Of a stretch of DNA of 64,000 nucleotides, positions 53,701 to 62,169 are shown piece after piece (within the stretch, counting starts at the first letter, position 1; every line of letters begins with the position of its first letter). Made by a program: the position numbers and the translations under genes. The notes below the pieces were generated by a model. It did no database searches and was not told where the DNA came from. It saw nothing but the letters and a program-made list of their open reading frames with translations. The DNA lies in assembly GCF_000178955.2 (NCBI RefSeq), contig NC_016631.1, positions 992,001-1,056,000 on the forward strand. The letters are read 5' to 3'. Source of the stretch: Granulicella mallensis MP5ACTX8 (lineage in GTDB: Bacteria; Acidobacteriota; Terriglobia; Terriglobales; Acidobacteriaceae).

Positions 53701-54845
53701 AGGCTACAGCGGTTGCCGATTACTTCCACACGAAACTACCGCAGTTCAACGACCAGGGAGTGCAGTACATCAACCTGGACGCGGAGTGGGCGAATAGTAG
53801 CGATGCGGATCTGGCAGCGTTCGTCAGTCACGCGCATAGCCAGGGCCAGAAGGCGGGCGTCTACTGGACGCCATGGGTCGTCTGGGACTGGGCGGATCTG
53901 ACGGCAACCCTTGACGGAGTAACCGGATATACGAATAACGATGTCATTCTGAAAGATCATTATGGCAACCCGATGGCCCCAGTAGATGGCGCCTACGGCG
54001 TAGATCCGACTCATCCTGGTATAAAGGCGAGGATCGACTACTACAGCAACAAATACCTCACACTGGGCTTCGATTACGTCAAGATGGACTTCTTGAGCCA
54101 TGGCGCGCTGGAGGGTGGATCAAACAACGGAGTGCACTACGACACGACCGTGCAGACCGGCGAACAGGCTTACAACCAGGGCATGGCCTATCTCTACACG
54201 AAGATTGGAACATCGGTGTTGCTCGACGAATCGATCGCTCCTATCTTCCCCTATCAGTATGCTCATGCTCGCCGTGTCTCGTGCGATACGTACGGTTCGA
54301 TCGCTAACACGAGCTACGAGATGAATTCGGAAAGTTATGGTTGGTGGCTGGCCGGCCGCCTCTATAACTGGAACGATCCGGATATGATCCATCTCGAGAA
54401 CACGGACACTTCGGGTACGCCTTATACTTCAAACGAAAATAAGAGCCGTGCGACTTCGGTCGCTGTCACTGGCTATATGTTGAGCGGCGATGATGTGACA
54501 GACACCATCGCTCCACCATTGGTCCAGCAGTGGCTTACCAACGCCAACATCAATGGCCTGCCGGCACTCAACCTGAAGTTCCGTCCTGTAGAGGGAAATA
54601 CGGGTACTTCAGCGGTGAATGTGATGGTGGCTCAAAGCGGAACAACCTACTACCTCGCGGTGTTCAACTACGATGGATCGAATGCGTCCAATCAGACTAT
54701 TGATCTTGGCCGGGCCGGTCTAAGCAGCTCCACACAGTACGATGTAACGGACCTCTGGACAGGCGCGACTTCATCGGCCACCGGTAGTATCACCGTCAAC
54801 CTCAACCAGGCAGAAAGCACAATCCTGAAGCTACTGCCTCACTAG
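50712..54845 (+). CDS. Modular lipoprotein: three IPT-CBM units and a clan GH-D (GH27/36-like) catalytic domain
   Basis: 1377 residues; AGGAG precedes the ATG. Lipobox LTAC39 gives a lipid-anchored, probably surface protein. Three tandem units each pair an IPT/TIG immunoglobulin-like domain with a CBM6/35-like sandwich: IPT at about 48-131, 279-361, 500-583; CBM at 141-270, 364-493, 588-716. Each CBM has two conserved Cys pairs (CTxxPCxY, C.GCP) and 'GNYTLTISGCEGGGTQNYQVIVDG'-like strands. Residues about 730-1377 resemble alpha-galactosidases: nucleophile Asp1126 in YVKMDF, 'WTPWVVWDW', and NDPDM near 1221; Asp1192 in SCDTYG is a possible acid. It may also be an alpha-N-acetylgalactosaminidase or isomalto-dextranase-like enzyme. 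It sits 81 bp after the receptor gene. Confidence 0.82.
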   Translation: MKTTKTTQCGQPVQKMWNYTFVLAAWICSLLMFSQLTACSGGATTGGPLTVASMSPLQLTTNGGQVAFAGTNFTPDTTVKFGDAAALKVYFQSSTLITAVSPAVGSPSTTDVTVSSPKNGSVTLSGALQYVPPPPPVVVGSCTTFPCTYKATDPGNTLVGGAQISACAGCPDGIKVGSLGYGSDVIINHIYAPTTGNYTLTISGCEGGGTQNYQVIVDGAPPVIVPLSGSNWFAPAPPVSITVPLQAGANNTIELGNATDYSPDVVSIQINSLVQTPPITVTAISPTQVLQSGGTVQFTGTNFTPDISVKFGGVAATSFTYTSPTQFTAVAPAATATGAVDVVVSSPSGGTFTLPKGLTYVAECTTLPCTYAATDPNNTLVGGAKIGTCSGCPGGVKVGNLGYGADVIINNVFAPANGNYTLTITGCEGGGTQNYQVIVDGGTPILVPLTGSDWNNPAAPVSITVPLQAGDKNTVELGNATEYSPDAVSIMISAANPATVPTITSITPNQSSITGGQVVLQGTNFEPNSTVTFGGIVAPGFTFQSSTHVTVNAPASPTAGVVDVAVNTPTNGDVTDAKAFTYTGSAACTSATCVYQAWDPANTLSGGSKTATCIGCPYGLKVGNLGYGATVTINNVYAPADGNYLLTLVASEGGGDQNLLAIVNGGAAITLPFTGHNWYLATPPEAVTIPLKKGSSNTIQLGNASNYSPDVVYAIVSPANTPATPPTPQTVAMQSGSTTVTYDLSTGLATFSYNGVDKISNFYAQGYNGFTLYQSISSVYTRTAANLPNGETDITLTASDGSPTLIQRFFLSNNHFTTQLEMDGTGLSSNEMSPIVVRGTGAVDLGSYADTRFLQVPFDNDNFVSYNAGSSNGWATTGFEVGAFYDNTSRNGLVIGSVTHDNWKTGISMSGSSSKLDALTAFGGANTPSDQLPHAAVIGNKITSPTVLVGYYSDWRDGMEDYANANAQVTPMLAWSKPAPMGWGSLGPNEAGLTMTQATAVADYFHTKLPQFNDQGVQYINLDAEWANSSDADLAAFVSHAHSQGQKAGVYWTPWVVWDWADLTATLDGVTGYTNNDVILKDHYGNPMAPVDGAYGVDPTHPGIKARIDYYSNKYLTLGFDYVKMDFLSHGALEGGSNNGVHYDTTVQTGEQAYNQGMAYLYTKIGTSVLLDESIAPIFPYQYAHARRVSCDTYGSIANTSYEMNSESYGWWLAGRLYNWNDPDMIHLENTDTSGTPYTSNENKSRATSVAVTGYMLSGDDVTDTIAPPLVQQWLTNANINGLPALNLKFRPVEGNTGTSAVNVMVAQSGTTYYLAVFNYDGSNASNQTIDLGRAGLSSSTQYDVTDLWTGATSSATGSITVNLNQAESTILKLLPH

Positions 54846-54861
54846 AAGGCAGGGTTTTCCA

Positions 54862-54898
54862 GGAGAGACCGCGCCATATTTTATGGTGCGGTCTCTCC
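54862..54898 (+). terminator. Strong 3' hairpin after the modular lipoprotein gene
   Basis: GGAGAGACCGCGCCATA pairs with TATGGTGCGGTCTCTCC (one G-T) around TTT, 17 bases after the stop. No T-run follows, so it may stabilise the 3' end or allow partial read-through into the beta-mannosidase gene. Confidence 0.55.
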
Positions 54899-54992
54899 GC
54901 ATATCTCTATGGTTTGTAGCTATATTGCTCAAGCCAGATAGCATCTTTCGCGATGAATGCTATGACAACGACAAAGCAAAATGGAGAAATGG

Positions 54993-57596
54993 ATGTCCGT
55001 CCATAAACATGTATTTTTGACTTTGCTTTTCAGCCTATTCCTGCCGATGAGCCTGGCTGGACATGCTCAAAGCCTGACGCGACAAAGCCTGGACGGAGCA
55101 TGGCAGTTCCGACAAGTGGTATCGGACTCGGACACAAAGTCTCCGGCACCGTCCGTTGAGTGGATGCCGGCCAAAGTTCCGGGCGATGTGCATCTGGATC
55201 TCATCGCGAACAAGCGTATTCCCGATCCGTTCTATCGCGACAACGAGTCCAAGATCCAGTGGATCGAAAAGGCAGCATGGGAGTATCGCCGGAATATCGA
55301 TGTAACTACCGCGACGTTAAAGCATCAGCACCTCGAGCTTGTATTCAAGGGGCTGGATGCAGCATCGAAGGTATATCTCAATGGGGAAGAGATCGCTGCT
55401 CCTGCCAATATGTTTCGCGAGTGGCGACTGGACGTGACAGGCAAATTGAAGAGCGGAAGCAACGAGTTACGTGTGTTCTTTCCATCTCCCATCAAGGCAG
55501 CGGAAGAGGTTGCCGCGAAAGATCCCTGGCGTGTTCGTACTCATACCGATGCCAAGGTGTATGTGCGCAAAGCTGCCTACGAATATGGTTGGGACTGGGG
55601 CCCGCGTTTCGTCACGAGCGGTATCTGGCAACCTGTCTCTCTGGAGATGTGGGATGACGCCCGGATTGAGAATCTCTTTGTAGAGCAGAAAGATATCTCC
55701 TCCACTGTTGCCCATCTGGATGTGCAGACAGAAGTCGTGGCTTCAAAGCCTGGCCTGGCGACGCTTTCACTTAGCTATGGACTAAAAGATGCGGAGCAGA
55801 AGACCGAGCAGAAGGTAATGCTTAGCGCAGGTCTGAATCGTCTCTCCTTGCCGGTGAACATCGACAAGCCCGCGCTCTGGTATCCATCCGGCTACGGAGA
55901 GCAGCCACTCTATTCGTTCCACGCCAAGGTAAGCCTTGATGGGCAGGTGGTAGACACGGCAGATACAAAGGCAGGTCTCCGCTCTATCGTGTTGCATCGA
56001 GATCTCGATAAATGGGGCCGCTCTTTTGAATTTGTAGTCAATGGTATTCCCGTATTTGCCAAGGGCGCAGACGTTATTCCCTTCGATAGTTTCCCCAATC
56101 GCGTAACCACCGCGGACTATCGTCATATCCTCCAGGCAGCGAAAGACACGAACATGAATATGGTCCGGCACTGGGGCGGTGGCTACTATGAGTCGGACGA
56201 GTTCTATTCCATCTGTGATGAACTGGGCCTGATGGTGTGGCAGGATCTGATGTTCGGCAATGATTGGCAGCCTGGAACCTACGACTTCAAACAGAATATT
56301 CAGCAAGAGGTTGAATATCAGATGCGAAGGCTGAGGAATCATCCCAGCATCGTTCTCTGGGCGGGTAATAACGAAACTGAGCTGGCTAAAGAGTGGAACG
56401 GAAGAGGCAATTTACCTGCCGATGTGCATGAGCATATCTGGCAGGATTATCTTACGGAGTTCAGTGGTGTACTCGCCGTCACGGCTGCACGTGTCGATCC
56501 TCAGACACCCTATTGGCCAAGCTCCCCTTCGGCGGACTATGAAGACTTAAGTGACTCCTTTCAGAGTGGCGATAACCACGACTGGAGTGTGTGGCACGGC
56601 CGCGTAGACTTCGCCGACTACGAGAAGCATCACTGGCGGTTTGTCTCTGAGTATGGCTTCCAATCCTTCCCGGAGATGAAGACGATCGAAAGCTTTACTA
56701 CACCGGAGGATCGCACCAGCATCTTCACGCCTGTGATGCTCGCGCACCAGAAGAATGGAAGCGGCAACAGCCTGATCCAGGAGTACATGCGCCGGTACTA
56801 CGGAGACCCAAAGGACTTTGCTTCGTTCTTGTACTCCAGCCAGGTACTGCAGGCAGAGGCCGTAAAGACCGGAGCGGAGAGCTTTCGCCGTGAGCGGCCA
56901 CGTACGATGGGTTCGCTCTTCTGGCAGTTGAACGATTGTTGGCCTGTAGCTTCGTGGTCCAGCATCGACTCTGAGGGTCGATGGAAGGCCCTGCAATATT
57001 ATGCGCGCCGTTTCTATGCTCCCGTGCTGGTGTCGCCGCACGTTGAAGATGGAAGCGTGGCAGTCTATGTTGTCAGCGATCACGTTCAAGCGGAACAGGC
57101 CGAGTTGTCTTTACAGGTGATGAAGTTTGATGGGTCCATCGTTAAACAAAAGAACCTCTCGGTCCAGGTAAAGCCGCTCAGCTCCGAAGTTGTGATGAAG
57201 ATACCACTCTCCGAGTTGCTGGATGCCGGAACAGATCCAGCCGACGTAGTGGTTGTAGCTAGGCTGCACCAGGGGCGCAAGGTGATCTCCTCCAACCTCT
57301 TGTATCTGACGCCGACGAAAAAGATTGTTCTCCCCAAAGTGCCTATCGATGCCACCTTGGCGAAGGCGGCAACAGGGTTCGACGTCACCTTGAAATCTGC
57401 GGCGCTTGCACGAAGCGTATATCTCTCCTTCGGCGAGCAGGATGCAACCTACAGCGACAACTATGTGGACCTGTTGCCTGGAGAGCCTGTAACGATTCAC
57501 GTTACGAGTGAGGCCTCGTTGGCTGCATTACAGGCAGGCATGCAGGTAAGAAGCCTCGCCGATGCCTTCAGCCCCACGACGAAAGGAAAGGAATAG
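54993..57596 (+). CDS. Beta-mannosidase, glycoside hydrolase family 2, secreted
   Basis: 867 residues from MSVHKHVFLT; the ATG at 54993 has GGAG six bases upstream, while the earlier ATG at 54981 has none. A signal peptide ends near GHAQS. GH2 layout: sugar-binding sandwich ('LDGAWQFRQ', 'VPGDVHLDLIANKRIPDPFYRDNE'), Ig-like domain, then the barrel. The acid/base is Glu461 in AGNNE and the nucleophile Glu553 in SEYGFQS. 'KAAYEYGWDWGPRF' and 'NMVRHWGGGYYESDEFY' are typical of beta-mannosidases, which remove terminal beta-mannose. With an alpha-galactosidase next door it would finish galactomannan breakdown. Confidence 0.92.
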   Translation: MSVHKHVFLTLLFSLFLPMSLAGHAQSLTRQSLDGAWQFRQVVSDSDTKSPAPSVEWMPAKVPGDVHLDLIANKRIPDPFYRDNESKIQWIEKAAWEYRRNIDVTTATLKHQHLELVFKGLDAASKVYLNGEEIAAPANMFREWRLDVTGKLKSGSNELRVFFPSPIKAAEEVAAKDPWRVRTHTDAKVYVRKAAYEYGWDWGPRFVTSGIWQPVSLEMWDDARIENLFVEQKDISSTVAHLDVQTEVVASKPGLATLSLSYGLKDAEQKTEQKVMLSAGLNRLSLPVNIDKPALWYPSGYGEQPLYSFHAKVSLDGQVVDTADTKAGLRSIVLHRDLDKWGRSFEFVVNGIPVFAKGADVIPFDSFPNRVTTADYRHILQAAKDTNMNMVRHWGGGYYESDEFYSICDELGLMVWQDLMFGNDWQPGTYDFKQNIQQEVEYQMRRLRNHPSIVLWAGNNETELAKEWNGRGNLPADVHEHIWQDYLTEFSGVLAVTAARVDPQTPYWPSSPSADYEDLSDSFQSGDNHDWSVWHGRVDFADYEKHHWRFVSEYGFQSFPEMKTIESFTTPEDRTSIFTPVMLAHQKNGSGNSLIQEYMRRYYGDPKDFASFLYSSQVLQAEAVKTGAESFRRERPRTMGSLFWQLNDCWPVASWSSIDSEGRWKALQYYARRFYAPVLVSPHVEDGSVAVYVVSDHVQAEQAELSLQVMKFDGSIVKQKNLSVQVKPLSSEVVMKIPLSELLDAGTDPADVVVVARLHQGRKVISSNLLYLTPTKKIVLPKVPIDATLAKAATGFDVTLKSAALARSVYLSFGEQDATYSDNYVDLLPGEPVTIHVTSEASLAALQAGMQVRSLADAFSPTTKGKE

Positions 57597-57702
57597 TCCT
57601 CTGCGGGTCCAACAGCAAATCTCATGGTCGTGGAATAAGTTTCATTTCCCTAAAACCAATGCAAATGCAGTCGAAGATCATGCCGTTTCCAGAAGAGTTC
57701 GT

Positions 57703-59937
57703 ATGATGAGAAATTTTGCATGGTTATGCCGTGCAGTTGTTTTGTTGGGTATCTCCGTTGTTGCAACGTCCCAGGCTCAAACGAAGGCAGCGCCGGCGCT
57801 TATCGGGTTTGATCCTTCCACGAAGGTCTTTCGTATCAATGCGGCCGACACGACTCTTGTGATGGGGATCAACGAGAGCGGCCAGGTGCAAACCCTGTAT
57901 TGGGGTGAGCACCTCTCGGCAAAGGACCACTTTGCTGTAGCAAAAGCAATGCCAGGTGCTTCATCCTTTGATCTGCCAGTGACGACCACGCCGCAAGAGT
58001 TTGTGGCGTGGGGTGGAGGCTTATTTGTCGAACCTGATCTGAAGATCACATTTCCGGATGGCAATCGGGATCTTGTGCTGAAGTACGTTTCGCATACGAT
58101 CGATGCCAACAGGCTTTCAATCGTGATGAAAGACATCTCGCGTGAGGTGTATGTCACGCTTCAGTATGAAGCCGATGCGGAGACCGGCATCCTGCGGCGC
58201 TCTGCCGTTGTAGAGAACCGCACGGAAGCGCCCTTCACGATCGAGCAGATAGCGGCAGGGACATGGAACCTGCCGCGTGGAACAGACTATCGTCTGCGCT
58301 ATCTGACTGGCCGCTGGGCTGGTGAGTGGAGCCTGCAGGAACAGCCCGTGAATCCGGGCAAGGTAGTTCTAGAGAGTCGGCGCGGCACTACTGGCGCGCA
58401 GAACAACCCATGGTTTGCCATCGATCGCAGTGGAAGTGCGGATCAGGATGAGGGTGGTGTCTGGTTCGGCGCACTGGGCTGGAGCGGGTCGTGGCAGATC
58501 TCTGTAGAGCAGGATGCCTTGCAGCAGGTCCGCATCACGGGCGGACCGAATGCCTTTGACTTCGGCTATCTCCTCAAGAAAGGCGAGCGCTTTCAGACAC
58601 CCTGTTTTTATGGTGGCTATTCGGCGCATGGCATAGGCGGAGCCTCGCGTTTGCTGCATCGCTTTGAGGTGAATTCACTCCTGCCGCATCATCCCGATTC
58701 TAAGCTGAGGCCTGTGCTCTATAACTCATGGGAGGCGACAGGGTTTGACGTAGATGAAGCAGGGCAGATGTCTCTTGCAGAGAAGGCAGCGAAGATCGGT
58801 GTCGAACGCTTTGTCATGGATGACGGCTGGTTTGGTCAGCGTAAGAACGATCATGCGGGTTTAGGCGACTGGTATGTCAACCCACAAAAGTTTCCGCACG
58901 GATTGAAACCGCTGATCGATAAAGTCCACTCCCTGAAGATGGACTTCGGTCTTTGGGTTGAGCCCGAGATGGTGAACCCCGATAGCGATCTCTATCGCAA
59001 ACACCCGGATTGGGTACTTGAATTTCCCGGGCGTCCCCATACAGAGGCACGTCACCAACTGGTGTTGAATCTTGCGCGGCCTGATGTGCGCGCTTATGTG
59101 TATGGATTCCTCGATAAGTTACTTAAGGAAAACGATATTTCTTTTCTCAAATGGGATTACAACCGTAACTGGTCCGAACCTGGCTGGCCTGCGGTCCCTC
59201 AAGAACAAGAGAAGAATGTTTATATCGATTTTATTCGCAACTATTATTCGATCCTCGATGAACTAAGGCACGAACATCCGAAGGTAGAGATTGAGTCCTG
59301 TTCCGGTGGTGGCAGTCGGGTGGATCTGGGAGTGATGCAATATACCGATGAGGTGTGGCCTTCAGATAATACGGATGCCTATGACCGGCTGCTGATCCAG
59401 AACGGTTTTACTTACGCCTACACTCCCGCAACGATGATGGCGTGGGTTACAGATTCGCCGAACTGGGTCAACAACCGTGCGCTTTCGCTGGAATATCGTT
59501 TCCTGTCCTCGATGCAGGGTTCGCTTGGGATTGGGGCGAACCTGAACCAGTGGAAGCCGGAAGATTTCGCTACAGCCAGGCAGATGGTGGAACGATATAA
59601 ATCTATTCGCGAAACGGTGCAGAGAGGCGCGCTCTATCGCCTTCTGACTCCTGAGCATAATAGCGAGCAGTCTATAACGGAGACGGTCTCGCGCGATGGA
59701 GATCAGGCGGTAGTCTTCGCTTTTCTTCACTCCAGCCAGGAGAACTATCCGTTTCCTCGAATCTTCCTGCGTGGTCTGGATGAGGGAGCGACTTATAGCA
59801 TCAGCGCCTTTGCAGGCAAATTAGCGGAGGGAACTCCAACGCAGGCCAGTGGTTCGTACTGGGAACACCACGGTATCGATGTGGATCTGCATGGAGATTT
59901 TCAGGCGATGGCCTTCACGCTGAAGCGTAGTCGCTAG
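57703..59937 (+). CDS. Alpha-galactosidase, glycoside hydrolase family 36, secreted
   Basis: 744 residues from MMRNFAWLCR (ATG at 57703, AAGAG upstream). The reading frame is open 47 codons further upstream into the end of the GH2 gene, but the signal peptide (ending near SQAQT) fixes the start here. It removes alpha-1,6-galactose side groups. GH36 marks: 'LYNSWEATGFDVDE', 'MDDGWFGQR', nucleophile Asp485 in FLKWDYNRNW, 'ESCSGGGSRVDLG', acid/base Asp555 in WPSDNTDA. An N-terminal supersandwich occupies about 30-330. It is the last gene of the locus; a palindromic element follows. Confidence 0.93.
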   Translation: MMRNFAWLCRAVVLLGISVVATSQAQTKAAPALIGFDPSTKVFRINAADTTLVMGINESGQVQTLYWGEHLSAKDHFAVAKAMPGASSFDLPVTTTPQEFVAWGGGLFVEPDLKITFPDGNRDLVLKYVSHTIDANRLSIVMKDISREVYVTLQYEADAETGILRRSAVVENRTEAPFTIEQIAAGTWNLPRGTDYRLRYLTGRWAGEWSLQEQPVNPGKVVLESRRGTTGAQNNPWFAIDRSGSADQDEGGVWFGALGWSGSWQISVEQDALQQVRITGGPNAFDFGYLLKKGERFQTPCFYGGYSAHGIGGASRLLHRFEVNSLLPHHPDSKLRPVLYNSWEATGFDVDEAGQMSLAEKAAKIGVERFVMDDGWFGQRKNDHAGLGDWYVNPQKFPHGLKPLIDKVHSLKMDFGLWVEPEMVNPDSDLYRKHPDWVLEFPGRPHTEARHQLVLNLARPDVRAYVYGFLDKLLKENDISFLKWDYNRNWSEPGWPAVPQEQEKNVYIDFIRNYYSILDELRHEHPKVEIESCSGGGSRVDLGVMQYTDEVWPSDNTDAYDRLLIQNGFTYAYTPATMMAWVTDSPNWVNNRALSLEYRFLSSMQGSLGIGANLNQWKPEDFATARQMVERYKSIRETVQRGALYRLLTPEHNSEQSITETVSRDGDQAVVFAFLHSSQENYPFPRIFLRGLDEGATYSISAFAGKLAEGTPTQASGSYWEHHGIDVDLHGDFQAMAFTLKRSR

Positions 59938-59959
59938 AACAAAGGATTGTGCGATGGTA

Positions 59960-60257
59960 TGTCATCTATCTTTAGGGCCAACGGCCCGTTTCATACCAGC
60001 CTGGGGCAAAGCGAACAGGGCCACCACGCAACAGCGTGGTGGCTCCGGGAGCGACGCCCCAGGTTAGCGCAGGAGTAGAAGCAGAGGGCTGTAAGCCCGA
60101 CTCATCGTGCGGGCACTATGAATCGGGCTTACAGCCTTCTGCTTCCCGTATGGCCCTGTACCTGGGGCTACGCTTGCAGCGAGCTAAAAACCGCTCGCTG
60201 CTGCACTCCACCCCAGGCTGGGATGAAACGGGCCCTTGGCCCTAAAGATGGATGACA
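59960..60257. repeat. 298-bp palindromic element, family D
   Basis: Outer arms 'TGTCATCTATCTTTAGGGCC' and 'GGCCCTAAAGATGGATGACA' and second arms 'CGTTTCATACCAGCCTGGGG' and 'CCCCAGGCTGGGATGAAACG' enclose smaller palindromes (GGGCTGTAAGCCC, GGGCTTACAGCC, AGCGAGCTAAAAACCGCTCGCT). No gene. It fills the gap between two convergent genes. Confidence 0.8.
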
Positions 60258-60289
60258 CACTAAGGTGACGACGCCTGGCTTGAACAGGC

Positions 60290-61933
60290 TCATCCTGTCG
60301 ATCGCCTGAAGTCTTCCGCCAGGAGAATCGCCTCGGCGATCTCTCGCATGGACTTGCGGCGCTGACGGCTCTCGCGTTGCATCATCTGGTAGGCTTCTTC
60401 TTCGTTCAGAGATAGATCGCGCTGCAGCACGCTCTTCGCGCGGTCTACCGCCTTACGGGTCTCGAGCCTCCCCGTGAGCTGCATGTTCTCCGACTCCAGC
60501 CTGGCGCGTTCGATCTCCGCGCCGACCAGAAACCCCAGCGTAGAGAGAAGCCTGACCTGCTCGGTGGTGTGCCGGTATGTCATGCGGTGCTGAAGGTTGA
60601 TAACGCCGACCACGCGACCGGCGCAGAGAATTGGCGTGCAAAGCATCGCTTCGAAGTGATCTTCCGGAATGTTCTTGAAGGCCTTGAAGCGGGGATCGTT
60701 GGAGGCTGCAGAGGCAATCGCTACAGGTTGCCGGTGCTTCGCAACCCAGCCCGTGACGCCTTGTCCTACCTGGACGCCGATGTGGTCGATAAGCTCCGCG
60801 TGCGGATTCTTAGAGGCACGCAGCATGAGTTGTTCGCCTTCGAGCACATAGATGAAACAGGAGTCGCAGGGGATCACGCCGGAGATAAAGTCGACGATAC
60901 GATCGAGTACGAGATGCAGAGAATCGGCCGCCGCGATGCGGCTACTGATCTCGTGCAGAAAGTCCATCTCCGCAAGCCCATCGCGAAAGCCCGCCATGGT
61001 CGGGGTGGAGACCGCTACGCGACGCACTCGTTTGGCAGGCGCAGTCTCGCCTTCCGTTGCAGGCTGCGATGCGACCGCTTCCATCTCGCCGTTTCGCTTC
61101 TTTACCAGCAGCCCTGAAGAGTACTGCGCTGCCTCGTTGACCATGAAGCCCATCTTGGGGCGCGAAGGTTCAAAGTCCGGCTCGAGGCCGTAGTGGGTGA
61201 GCTCTTCGGAGGTTGTAGGTCCTATCGAGACCACAACCGCCTTGCCCAGCGCCTCGCGCAACTCGTTCCGGACGCCCATCTGCTCCGCCACGCGAAACAG
61301 GTGAATAGCCTGGACGGCCGTCATGAACAGCACCACATCGACGGATCCGCTCAGGATGCCGAGCACACACTCCCGCAGTGGTTGCAGGTCTTCGGGGAGC
61401 GCCCATTGATAGACCGGCACCTTGGTCAGCTCGCGGGTGCGGCTGCTGAGCTCCGCGAGCAGTTCGGGATTGGAGGCTCCGTACTCCTGCACGGCCACGC
61501 GCATATCTCCCAGAGCATCGCCATAAGCTGCATCGATGGCTTGCAGAAGCTCATGCCAGGTACTCGGTTCCTCCGAGACGACATCGGCGTTTATCTTCAG
61601 TTCGCGCAGCGCCGAGTTCGGCTTGGCCCCACGCACTGCAATCTTTATCTTCCGCAGGGCAGCCAGAAAGTCTTCGCGGTCGTATCGTGTTTGCACGATC
61701 TCGAGCATCGCCCGCACGCCGACACCCGTCATGAAGATGAGGAGGTCGAAGCGTCCTTCCAGCAGATGAGCAGCAAAATCCAGAACGTGCTGGTTCGACT
61801 CGAGGCCCACCTCACGCATGGCGGGCACGACGATCGGCTCGCCGCCGTAGGTGAGGATCAGCTTCTCGACCTCTTTGGCACGACGCGATTCCAGCGCCAG
61901 TACCCGAAGTCCATTGAAGCTTGCATGTGCCAA
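60290..61933 (-). CDS. HemD-like (uroporphyrinogen-III synthase) - GAF - ANTAR fusion protein
   Basis: 547 residues. I favour the TTG at 61933: GGAGG lies exactly five bases before it, inside codons that would follow the alternative GTG at 61945. Domains: HemD fold about 8-270 ('GLRVLALESRRAKEVEKLILTYGGEPIVVPAMRE', 'FDLLIFMTGVGVRAM', 'VDVVLFMTAVQAIHLF', 'VVVSIGPTTSEELTHYGLEPDFEP'); linker; GAF about 326-474 ('LHEISSRIAAADSLHLVLDRIVDFIS', 'GQGVTGWVAKHRQPVAIASAASNDPRF', 'LCTPILCAGRVVGVINLQHR'); short coiled coil; ANTAR about 491-541 ('LETRKAVDRAKSVLQRDLSLNEEEAYQMMQRESRQRRKSMREIAEAILLAEDF'). ANTAR domains bind RNA and cause antitermination. It is divergent from nirA, whose product needs siroheme made from the HemD product. 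Enzyme, sensor or both cannot be decided. Confidence 0.88.
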   Translation of the reverse strand: MAHASFNGLRVLALESRRAKEVEKLILTYGGEPIVVPAMREVGLESNQHVLDFAAHLLEGRFDLLIFMTGVGVRAMLEIVQTRYDREDFLAALRKIKIAVRGAKPNSALRELKINADVVSEEPSTWHELLQAIDAAYGDALGDMRVAVQEYGASNPELLAELSSRTRELTKVPVYQWALPEDLQPLRECVLGILSGSVDVVLFMTAVQAIHLFRVAEQMGVRNELREALGKAVVVSIGPTTSEELTHYGLEPDFEPSRPKMGFMVNEAAQYSSGLLVKKRNGEMEAVASQPATEGETAPAKRVRRVAVSTPTMAGFRDGLAEMDFLHEISSRIAAADSLHLVLDRIVDFISGVIPCDSCFIYVLEGEQLMLRASKNPHAELIDHIGVQVGQGVTGWVAKHRQPVAIASAASNDPRFKAFKNIPEDHFEAMLCTPILCAGRVVGVINLQHRMTYRHTTEQVRLLSTLGFLVGAEIERARLESENMQLTGRLETRKAVDRAKSVLQRDLSLNEEEAYQMMQRESRQRRKSMREIAEAILLAEDFRRSTG

Positions 61934-62169
61934 CGCTTCCTCCACGTTTGTAGTTGTCAGAGTCCAGGCTCTTACTCGAGCATCGCACTTGGGCGGTGCT
62001 CGGAATCTTCGATTGAGCGAGAGTCCGTATCCTGATGATAGACGCGACTCTGAAAAGCGGCCAATAGAAGGCGGCTTAGAACACGACCCGTCCGGTCGAG
62101 ACGAGGGTGGGTCATCAAACTTCGTTCCAGGTTTAGTCAGATCGCTGCTTTGACGGGGGCCAGATCTCC
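61934..62169. other. Upstream region of the HemD-GAF-ANTAR gene
   Basis: Non-coding stretch before the leftward gene. No clear promoter hexamers, operator or repeat was recognised. The next element to the right is a palindromic repeat. Confidence 0.4.

Noticed and set aside
59960-60257. Possible CRISPR array or tandem repeat
   Set aside because: Repeats here are inverted, not direct with even spacers; no CRISPR array was seen anywhere in the window.
60569-62035. Rightward frames of 182 and 280 codons opposite the HemD-GAF-ANTAR gene
   Set aside because: Both lie across well-defined HemD and GAF segments on the other strand and show no domain pattern.
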